The notes beneath the pieces are model-generated. The model searched no databases. It was not told where the DNA came from and worked only from the letters and a program-made list of their open reading frames with translations. Position numbers and translations under genes: made by a program. From the NCBI GenBank assembly GCA_003520315.1, contig DOVA01000041.1:1-6717 (forward strand): a stretch of DNA of 6,717 bases. Reading direction: 5' to 3'. How positions within the stretch are numbered: position 1 is the stretch's first letter; each line of letters opens with the position of its first letter. This DNA is from Rikenellaceae bacterium. Lineage in GTDB: Bacteria; Bacteroidota; Bacteroidia; Bacteroidales; UBA932. Shown here in pieces: positions 1 through 6,222 of this stretch.

Positions 1-1749
1 CGTACTCTGAGTGCTGAAAGCTTGCCATATGGTTTGGCTGAAGCAGGAGTTGCAAGCTTTAATACATATCTTTCAACATTCGGAGCTGGGACAGGGTTAC
101 TCAAGAATGGTCTTTCTTTTGATGTCAGGTTCTCCCGTAATTCCGGGGATGGTTATATTAGAAACGCTAAAACTGATCTTAAATCTCTTTATTTGTCAGG
201 AGTATGGTTACATGGAAATTCATCCTTAAGGCTGACTTATATTATGGGAGATCAATGTTCCGGCATTACCTGGGAGGGTATCAGTAGAGAAAAAATGGCA
301 GTTGACAGGAGATACAATCCTGCTGGAGAGTATTTTGATCAGGCAGGAAATCCTCACTATTATGATAATGAGACTGATAATTATACTCAACAACATTTTC
401 AGCTTAATTATCTACATCGTCATTCGCAAAATCTGATATTTAACTCCACTATTCACTTCACACTTGGTGATGGTTATTATGAGAATTATAAACAGTCTAA
501 AAAATTTTCAGAGTATGGACTTGAAAATCAAATTATAAACGGGGTTGAATACAAAAAGTCTGATTTTATTATCAGGCAGGCAATGGATAATTCTAACATT
601 ACTTGTTTGTCGGGTATAACCTATTTTGGAGAGAAACTTACGGCAACAGGCGGGATATCTTATTCTTATTTCGACGGAGATCATTTTGGAAAACTTATCT
701 GGTCTATGTATAACAGTAATATTCCTGATAAATATCAATGGTATCTCAACACAGGTTACAAAAATGACTATTCTTTATATGCAAAGGGAGAATTTGATTT
801 TACAGATAGGATTATGGCTTATGTTGATTTGCAGTACAGAGGAGTTTTATATGAGATCAAAGGTATAGACAAAGATTTTGTATCAATGAACTTTGACAAG
901 AAGTACAATTTTTTTAATCCTAAAATAGGGATGACTTACAACCCAAATAAAAATCATCAATTATCTTTATCACTTGCTGTAGGTCACAGAGAGCCAAGTC
1001 GTTCGGATATTAAAGAATCCATTAAGTCAGGAGTAGCAGACAAGCTGAAGTCTGAAAGATTGTTTGACTATGAGGTTGGTTATAAGTTTGAGTCATCAAA
1101 AGTTGCATTCTCTGCAAACTTTTATGCTATGGAGTATAAAAATCAGCTTGTCCCTACAGGTAAGTTGAGTGAGACGGGATACGTTATCAAGGAAAATGTC
1201 GACAAATCTTAGAGGAGGGGAATGGAAATCTCTGCTGCATGGGAGCCTTTCACATTTTTGAAAATTGATGGTAATCTTACTTTGAGCAGTAATAAGATTC
1301 TTGATTATACTTTATGGACTGACATGTTTGATAATTCATCGGATTGGAATCCTCTTCCACAAAAAAGTACATTTTATAAAAAGACAGACATCTCTTATTC
1401 ACCGTCTGTTATAGGAATGTGTAGGGGAACTTTAGTAAATAAAAACGGATATCTTCTTGCTCTTTCTTCAAAGTATGTAGGGAAGCAATATTACGACAAC
1501 ACCGCAGATGATACGAGATCTATCCCTTCATATTGTACTGCAGCTTTGATTTTAGGCAAAAGTTTTCATATAGGATTGCAGTCTTCTATAGACATAAATT
1601 TTTATGTAGACAATCTTTTCAATAAAATGTATTTTTCTAATGCCTGGATATATATGGCAGAATTTGCAGATGGAGGGAAATATGTCGAAGAGGGTTTTTT
1701 TCCTCAACCAGGTAGAAATTATTCATTAAAGGCCACTTTTAGATTTTAG
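1..1749 (+). pseudogene. TonB-dependent outer-membrane receptor, 3' part, interrupted by an in-frame amber codon
   Basis: This is the beta-barrel part of a TonB-dependent receptor, an outer-membrane transporter that imports scarce nutrients using TonB energy. The frame is open from base 1, so the signal peptide, plug and early barrel lie upstream of the window. Visible hallmarks are the RRYNPAGEY stretch (about 301-327), the DNYTQQHFQLNY and LGDGYYENYK strands (about 376-495), and a typical C-terminus (FPQPGRNYSLKATFRF) ending in the Phe recognised by the barrel-assembly machinery. Codon 404 of the visible frame is TAG (1210-1212). The frame continues unchanged for 178 more residues, and DKS-stop-RRGMEI looks like the usual DKSYRRGIEI with Tyr TAT/TAC changed to TAG. 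As read, the product would lose about the last third of the barrel. It is either a very recent pseudogene, a sequence error, or read through. A PnuC-type transporter gene follows after 5 bp, which suggests a vitamin substrate, possibly thiamine. The family call is firm; the substrate is inferred. Confidence 0.88.
1210..1212 (+). other. In-frame TAG stop inside the TonB-dependent receptor
   Basis: TAG lies in the same frame as the barrel sequence before it (ending KENVDKS) and after it (RRGMEISAAW). No insertion or deletion is needed to restore the gene; a single base change to TAT or TAC gives Tyr, the residue usually seen at this place in related receptors. No other stop appears in the remaining 534 bases of the frame. 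Confidence 0.9.
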
Positions 1750-1754
1750 ATTTA

Positions 1755-2330
1755 ATGGATCAGAATATTGTCATTGAGCTATTTGGTGCTATCACAGGAT
1801 TGGTTTATGTCTATCTTGAGATTGTACAACGGAGAACTATGTGGATTGTGGGCGGTGTATCCGCCCTGATCTACATAGTTGTATTTTTTTCATCGGGTCT
1901 TATTGCTGCCTCCTTTCTCCAGCTATGTTTTTTTGGTATGAGTGTTTACGGCTGGATTGCATGGAGTAGAGCTGATGACAAGAATGCTCCGAAAGTAGTA
2001 AAGTTGAAAAGAAATAAATTAGTTACTTCAATTATCTGCTCCTTAATTTTTTATGTGATTATTTCATTTTCACTGGTTAAATTCAGTTCAGACCCAATGC
2101 CGTACATTGACTCTTTGATAACTGTTCTGAGCCTGTTGGCTACCTATTGGGTAATAGGGCGTCATTCTGAAAATTGGATCGTGTGGATAATAAACAACGC
2201 TATTGCAATTTATCTCTATGCAAGTCAGGCTCTTTATCCAACAGTGCTTCTATATATTGTCTATTTGATCTCATCTTGTATTGGTTACCTGCATTGGCTA
2301 AAACTATCAGCAGTTTCTGTGAAAAATTAG
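1755..2330 (+). CDS. PnuC-family vitamin transporter (PnuT/thiamine or nicotinamide riboside)
   Basis: This 191-residue integral membrane protein matches the PnuC family in length and layout, with about seven hydrophobic segments. PnuC-type proteins carry an uncharged vitamin across the inner membrane by facilitated diffusion, and cytoplasmic phosphorylation traps it. Family features seen here are Q57 and YGWIAW (65-70) in the middle helices, then SENWIVWIINN (138-148) with the WxxW pair W141/W144 that lines the substrate pocket, and the closing LYPTVLLYIVYLISSCIGYLHW (160-181). Where many nicotinamide riboside PnuC proteins have an acidic residue after WxxW, this one has N147-N148. It starts 5 bp after the receptor gene, so the two are probably co-transcribed. 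In Bacteroidota, receptor-pnuT pairs with a thiamine kinase (tnr3) form a known thiamine-uptake operon. No tnr3 follows here, so PnuT is favoured but not proven. Confidence 0.85.
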   Translation: MDQNIVIELFGAITGLVYVYLEIVQRRTMWIVGGVSALIYIVVFFSSGLIAASFLQLCFFGMSVYGWIAWSRADDKNAPKVVKLKRNKLVTSIICSLIFYVIISFSLVKFSSDPMPYIDSLITVLSLLATYWVIGRHSENWIVWIINNAIAIYLYASQALYPTVLLYIVYLISSCIGYLHWLKLSAVSVKN

Positions 2331-2406
2331 GTTGATGTTTGCAATAAAATATCAAAAAACGTACTTTTGCCAGGCTATTGTATAAATTTCAATAATAAAA
2401 GACGAC
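2331..2406 (+). promoter_or_regulatory. Intergenic promoter region of the murK-murQ operon
   Basis: This 76-bp gap is the longest non-coding stretch in the window. It contains the Bacteroidales-type promoter described separately, an imperfect palindrome, and an A-rich leader (AATAATAAAAG) just before the kinase start codon instead of a Shine-Dalgarno sequence. I see no convincing hairpin-plus-U-tract terminator for the upstream pnuC unit, so some readthrough from it is possible. Confidence 0.7.
2338..2369 (+). promoter_or_regulatory. Bacteroidales primary-sigma promoter (TTTG / TAnnTTTG)
   Basis: TTTG at 2338-2341 is the -33 element and TACTTTTG at 2362-2369 is an exact match to the -7 consensus TAnnTTTG. 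The 20-bp spacing between them is within the usual 19-21 bp for the Bacteroides primary sigma factor. Transcription should start around 2374-2378, giving a leader of about 30 nt before the kinase ATG at 2407. The assignment rests on consensus and spacing only. Confidence 0.78.
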
Positions 2407-3246
2407 ATGATTTTAATTGCAGACAGTGGCTCAACAAAGATTGACTGGAGAGCTGTTGGAAGTGACAGGAGTGTCAAAGGCTTTACCACACCCGGAATTA
2501 ATCCTTATTATCAGACAGATGATGAAATAATTGAAGAATTTAAGGAAAATCTTCTTCCTAATATACCATCAAACGTTAAAGTAAGTGAGGTGAATTTTTA
2601 TGGTGCAGGGGTTACTCCCGAAAAGACAGGTAATCTAAGCATTTGTTTTAAAGCGCTTTTTGATGATGTAAAGGTCTTTGCATCTACAGATCTTCTTGCT
2701 GCTGCAAGGGCTCTTTGTGGGCATGAACCGGGGATTGCTGCCATTCTCGGTACAGGAGGTAATTCCTGTTTTTATGATGGAACCAAAATCGTGGATAATG
2801 TTCCTGCATGTGGGTTTATTCTTGGTGATGAAGGCAGCGGTGCCGTTATTGGCAAAAACTTTATCTCAGATTATCTTAAAAGGCAGATACCTCAAGACCT
2901 GAGGGCATGCTTTGATGAACGTTTCGGTCTCGATTATGGAGCAATTGTGGAAAAAGTTTATAAACAGCCTTATCCAAACAGATTTCTTGCTTCATTCTCC
3001 CCATTTGTTCATGAAAATAGAGATAACCCTTATGTCAAGAGATTATTGAATAAATGTTTCGGTGATTTCATTACCCGTAATATTCTTCAGTATGACTATA
3101 AAAATTATTCTCTTAACATTGTAGGGTCTGTAGCCTTTTATTATCAGGATGAAATCAGAGAAGTTGCTTCGGAATATGGAGTTATACTTGGCAAGATTCT
3201 CAAATCTCCCATAGAGGGGCTTGTTAATTACCACTTGAATATGTAA
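2407..3246 (+). CDS. murK: BadF/BadG-type amino-sugar kinase (MurNAc/GlcNAc kinase)
   Basis: This 279-residue cytoplasmic kinase of the ASKHA fold (BadF/BadG/BcrA/BcrD family) is predicted to phosphorylate N-acetylmuramic acid and/or N-acetylglucosamine at O6 with ATP. The phosphate-1 loop DSGSTKIDW spans residues 6-14. STDLLAAARAL (93-103) holds D95, which lines up with the catalytic Asp of NAGK-like kinases. ILGTGGNSC (113-121) is the phosphate-2 loop, GFILGDEGSGAVIGK (136-150) is the conserved glycine-rich segment, and NIVGSVAFYY (237-246) is the adenosine motif. Length is normal and the ATG sits directly before the first strand. The gene is first in its operon, behind its own promoter, and 12 bp before murQ. 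That context favours MurNAc as a substrate, as in the Tannerella murTKQ cluster and the dual-specificity MurK of Clostridium. A purely GlcNAc-specific NagK cannot be excluded from sequence. Confidence 0.85.
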   Translation: MILIADSGSTKIDWRAVGSDRSVKGFTTPGINPYYQTDDEIIEEFKENLLPNIPSNVKVSEVNFYGAGVTPEKTGNLSICFKALFDDVKVFASTDLLAAARALCGHEPGIAAILGTGGNSCFYDGTKIVDNVPACGFILGDEGSGAVIGKNFISDYLKRQIPQDLRACFDERFGLDYGAIVEKVYKQPYPNRFLASFSPFVHENRDNPYVKRLLNKCFGDFITRNILQYDYKNYSLNIVGSVAFYYQDEIREVASEYGVILGKILKSPIEGLVNYHLNM

Positions 3247-3258
3247 TTAATTTAAAAT

Positions 3259-4080
3259 ATGAAGATAACAGAATTGCCATCGAATTACAGTGACCTTGAA
3301 AAAATGTCTACAAGAGAACTTCTTGAAAACATTAATCGAGAAGATAAAACTGTGCCGTATGCTGTTGAAAAGTGTATTCCTCAGATTGAGAAATTGGTTG
3401 AGAATATTGTTCCACGCATTCAAAATGGAGGTCGTGTTTTTTATTTGGGAGCAGGAACAAGCGGAAGACTTGGCATACTTGATGCTTCTGAGATTCCACC
3501 AACTTTTGGGGCCCCTTATGATCTCATGATAGGGCTTATAGCAGGTGGAGACAAAGCTATCAGAAAGGCGGTAGAAGCGGCAGAGGACAGTTTTGAGGGT
3601 GGTTGGCAAGATATGCAGCAATATGGTGTAGACCAGGACGATGTAGTTATTGGTATCGCTGCCTCAGGCACTACTCCTTATGTCTTAGGTGCTGTGATAG
3701 AGGCTAAAAAAAGAGGAATACTCACAGCATGTGTAACATGTAATCCCGATTCTCCACTGGCTACTGAAGTCGATATCCCTATTGTGGCTGTGGTAGGTCC
3801 TGAATTTGTCACTGGAAGTACACGTATGAAATCGGGTACAGCTCAAAAACTGATTTTAAACATGATTTCAACTGTTTCCATGATAAAACTCGGTCACATA
3901 AAGGGTAACAAAATGGTAGACATGCAGCTTACAAATGCAAAACTCATAGACAGAGGCACCAGGATGATTATGGAAGAGATTGAATCAAATGATTACGAAT
4001 TTGCTAAATCGCTTCTTCTAAAGCATGGTTCTGTGAGGAAGGCTGTCGACTTTTACAATTCGTCAAAAGGTCTGGCATAG
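3259..4080 (+). CDS. murQ: N-acetylmuramic acid 6-phosphate etherase
   Basis: MurQ cleaves the D-lactyl ether of MurNAc-6-phosphate, giving GlcNAc-6-phosphate and D-lactate, in cytoplasmic salvage of peptidoglycan sugar. The protein has 273 residues and is a single SIS-domain sugar-phosphate lyase. The signature YLGAGTSGRLGILDASEIPPTFG spans 62-84 and includes E78, which corresponds to the catalytic Glu83 of E. coli MurQ. E109 in VEAAEDS corresponds to Glu114; both are offset by five residues. A second sugar-phosphate segment, IAASGTTPYVLGA, is at 133-145, and VTGSTRMKSGTAQK at 184-197 is also family-typical. It is about 25 residues shorter than E. coli MurQ, mainly at the C-terminus, and looks intact. 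It lies 12 bp after the kinase that would supply its substrate. Its TAG stop abuts the recR start codon with no spacer, which suggests translational coupling. Confidence 0.96.
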   Translation: MKITELPSNYSDLEKMSTRELLENINREDKTVPYAVEKCIPQIEKLVENIVPRIQNGGRVFYLGAGTSGRLGILDASEIPPTFGAPYDLMIGLIAGGDKAIRKAVEAAEDSFEGGWQDMQQYGVDQDDVVIGIAASGTTPYVLGAVIEAKKRGILTACVTCNPDSPLATEVDIPIVAVVGPEFVTGSTRMKSGTAQKLILNMISTVSMIKLGHIKGNKMVDMQLTNAKLIDRGTRMIMEEIESNDYEFAKSLLLKHGSVRKAVDFYNSSKGLA

Positions 4081-4701
4081 ATGTTATATCATAATTATCC
4101 TTCAAGACTGCTTCAAGATGCTGTGGAAGAGTTATCCTCACTTCCAGGTGTTGGGCGTAAAAGTGCTTTGCGTTTTGCCATGCATCTTCTTAAACAGCCC
4201 AAAGAAAATGTCGAGAGATTTGGCCAATCTATTATTCGTCTCAGTAAGGAATCCAAATTTTGCAGGGATTGCTTTATGATTTCTGATTATGATGTTTGTG
4301 AAATTTGTGCGGACAGTAGAAGGGATCACTCAATTATTTGTGTGGTAGAAAGTATCAGAGATGTCATAAGTATTGAGAATACCATGCAATATAATGGTAT
4401 ATATCACGTACTTGGAGGAATAATTTCTCCAATGGACGGAGTCGGTCCTTCTGATTTGACAATAGAACAACTTTTAAGAAGAGTGGAGGATAAAGGTATA
4501 GAAGAAGTGCTAATCGTGCTTAGTACTACAATGGAGGGAGAGACAACTTCTTTTTACATATATAAGCAACTCAGCAAGTTTAATATTAAGATTACTACTA
4601 TCGCCAGGGGAATAGGGTTTGGTGATGATTTGGAGTATACCGATGAGGTTACCCTTGGCAGATCTATTCAAAACAGACAACCTTTTGTACCATTAAAATA
4701 A
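4081..4701 (+). CDS. recR: Recombination mediator protein RecR
   Basis: RecR acts with RecF/RecO to load RecA on single-stranded DNA during gap repair. The 206-residue length is normal (about 200). Domains appear in order: an N-terminal helix-hairpin-helix with [13 protein letters not shown] at 21-33; a four-cysteine zinc finger C61/C64/C73/C76; a Toprim domain from about 84, with acidic residues E90 and D94 and the [16 protein letters not shown] segment (108-123); and the C-terminal [21 protein letters not shown] segment (175-195). All expected residues are present. The start at 4081 is supported because [20 protein letters not shown] matches the usual RecR N-terminus. The codon directly follows the murQ stop, in the same reading frame. 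A DNA-repair gene within a sugar-salvage operon suggests shared transcription, not shared function. Confidence 0.97.
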   Translation: MLYHNYPSRLLQDAVEELSSLPGVGRKSALRFAMHLLKQPKENVERFGQSIIRLSKESKFCRDCFMISDYDVCEICADSRRDHSIICVVESIRDVISIENTMQYNGIYHVLGGIISPMDGVGPSDLTIEQLLRRVEDKGIEEVLIVLSTTMEGETTSFYIYKQLSKFNIKITTIARGIGFGDDLEYTDEVTLGRSIQNRQPFVPLK

Positions 4702-4713
4702 AAATTAATTATT

Positions 4714-6222
4714 ATGCATCAATTTCCGGTATCTTGGCTTTTAATTGCCTTCACACTTTACACAATAATGCTTTTTGCTGTTTCTTGGTATACATCGAGG
4801 AAAGCAGATACAGGAGCATTTTTTTCTGGGAACAAAAAATCTCCGTGGTATATAGTAGCTTACGGAATGATAGGAACATCAATTTCGGGAGTTACGTTCA
4901 TCTCTGTTCCCGGGAATGTGCTTAATCAGAATTTTTATTATATGCCTCTTGTCTTGGGCTTTGTGGTGGGTTACATAATTATTGCCAAAGTACTTATTCC
5001 TCTCTACTACAAGATGAATTTAACTTCAATATATACCTATCTCGAACATCGTTTTGGTTTTTTTACTTATAAGACAGGGGCTTCGGTATTTATGGTGTCG
5101 AGAGTGCTTGGTGCAGCTGTGAGAATATTTGTTGTGGTCTTGGTGCTTCATACCTTTTTGCCTGCAGGTTCTGTCCCGTTTTGGGTAGTTGCCTTCATTT
5201 TCATGTTGCTTATATTCCTGTACACTTTTAAGGGAGGTGTTAAGACTATTATTTGGACAGATGTATTGCAGACTACCTTTATGCTTCTCGCTGTTTTTCT
5301 TACTATATTTTCTATTTCGAGGGCAATGAATTGGCATTTTGGCGATATGGTATCGGCAGTTGCATCTACAGACTATTCTAGATGGTTTGACTGGGAGTGG
5401 TCGCATGGTACAAATGCAATAAAACAGTTCATCAGCGGAATATTTATCACTGTCGCCATGACAGGGCTTGATCAAGAGATGATGCAAAAGAATCTTTCGT
5501 GCAAGAATATAAAAGAAGCTCAAAAAAATGTCTATACAACGAGCATAACAATTGTAATTGTAAATTTTTTCTTCCTTTTGATGGGAGCTCTTCTTGCTAT
5601 TTTTGTTGACTCTAAGCTTGGAGGCATGCACAGTATTGGCCTTGCAGATGCATCAGGTGTATTTACTAAAGCACAGACAGACAAACTTTTTCCTGTTATA
5701 GCGAGTCAATATCTTGGACTTGCGGTGGGACTTTTCTTTATTATTGGTTTGATTTCAGCCTCCTATCCAAGTGCAGGTGGTGCTCTTACATCCCTTACAA
5801 TCTCTTTTTGCATCGATTTTATGGGATTTAACAAGCGGAAAGATCTTACCGAGAAGAAGAAACAACATATCAGACAAATTGCTCATGGAGTATTTGCTCT
5901 TCTCTTTTTTATAATTATTATAATATTATATATGGTTAATAATCAAGCGGTTATAGATCTTGTTTATTTGCTGGCTTCATATACTTATGGTCCTCTTCTT
6001 GGATTTTTCTTTTTTGGACTTCTAACAAAATATCAGGTTAAAGACAAATATATGCCTTACGTAGCTATTGGTTCGCCGTTGCTCTGTTATCTTCTGGATG
6101 TGGCTGGCAAAAGTCTTCTCGGATTTGGATTTGGATTTACGATACTTATAATTAATGGACTTATAACATTTACTGCCATGTACCTCTTGAGGGAAAGAGG
6201 AATAAAGGTAGCTAAGGTATAA
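4714..6222 (+). CDS. Sodium:solute symporter (SSS family), candidate MurNAc/amino-sugar importer
   Basis: This 502-residue inner-membrane transporter of the SSS family (LeuT fold) has about 13 hydrophobic segments, the family norm. Recognisable parts are the first core helix WYIVAYGMIGTSISGVTF (45-62), TFKGGVKTIIWTDVLQ (171-186), and GLDQEMMQKNLSCKN (251-265), a stretch common in Bacteroidota sugar/sialic-acid-type members. The sodium-site region is SASYPSAGGALTSLT (348-362). Many relatives read YSSADSALT here, so the first serine of the pair is Pro (P352) and the Asp is Gly (G355). It lies 12 bp after recR in the operon headed by the kinase and murQ. Bacteroidota lacking a PTS import MurNAc unphosphorylated through a dedicated inner-membrane transporter (MurT in Tannerella), so this is a reasonable candidate for that role. 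The substrate cannot be read from sequence. Its TAA stop overlaps the mntP start. Confidence 0.9.
   Translation: MHQFPVSWLLIAFTLYTIMLFAVSWYTSRKADTGAFFSGNKKSPWYIVAYGMIGTSISGVTFISVPGNVLNQNFYYMPLVLGFVVGYIIIAKVLIPLYYKMNLTSIYTYLEHRFGFFTYKTGASVFMVSRVLGAAVRIFVVVLVLHTFLPAGSVPFWVVAFIFMLLIFLYTFKGGVKTIIWTDVLQTTFMLLAVFLTIFSISRAMNWHFGDMVSAVASTDYSRWFDWEWSHGTNAIKQFISGIFITVAMTGLDQEMMQKNLSCKNIKEAQKNVYTTSITIVIVNFFFLLMGALLAIFVDSKLGGMHSIGLADASGVFTKAQTDKLFPVIASQYLGLAVGLFFIIGLISASYPSAGGALTSLTISFCIDFMGFNKRKDLTEKKKQHIRQIAHGVFALLFFIIIIILYMVNNQAVIDLVYLLASYTYGPLLGFFFFGLLTKYQVKDKYMPYVAIGSPLLCYLLDVAGKSLLGFGFGFTILIINGLITFTAMYLLRERGIKVAKV

Noticed and set aside
508..868. Short overlapping open frames on both strands within the receptor
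   Set aside because: The frame of the barrel protein is clear throughout, and the short frames carry no family motif.
1210..1749. Genome-wide reassignment of TAG to an amino acid, which would explain the interrupted receptor
   Set aside because: TAG ends the receptor exactly after the canonical C-terminal Phe (1747-1749), ends murQ exactly before a canonical RecR start, and ends pnuC at a normal family length. TAG therefore acts as a stop elsewhere in the window.
1222..1749. Independent gene starting at the ATG at 1222
   Set aside because: The sequence is the same-frame continuation of the receptor barrel up to its normal C-terminus. It lacks a signal peptide and is not a plausible stand-alone outer-membrane protein.
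2321..2362. Rho-independent terminator after pnuC
   Set aside because: The region is A-rich on the + strand, without a GC-rich hairpin followed by a T run.
3247..3621. 124-codon open frame on the - strand opposite the start of murQ
   Set aside because: It lies opposite the conserved MurQ SIS motif and encodes no recognisable motif, so it is a coincidental open frame.
4081..4701. A recombination or mobile-element signature suggested by recR
   Set aside because: RecR is a universal housekeeping protein. No transposase, integrase, terminal repeats or attachment sites accompany it.
5026..5631. 201-codon open frame on the - strand inside the symporter gene
   Set aside because: Its product is a Lys/His/Ser/Tyr/Cys-rich composition without any recognisable domain, lying opposite highly conserved symporter coding sequence. 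It is a shadow frame.
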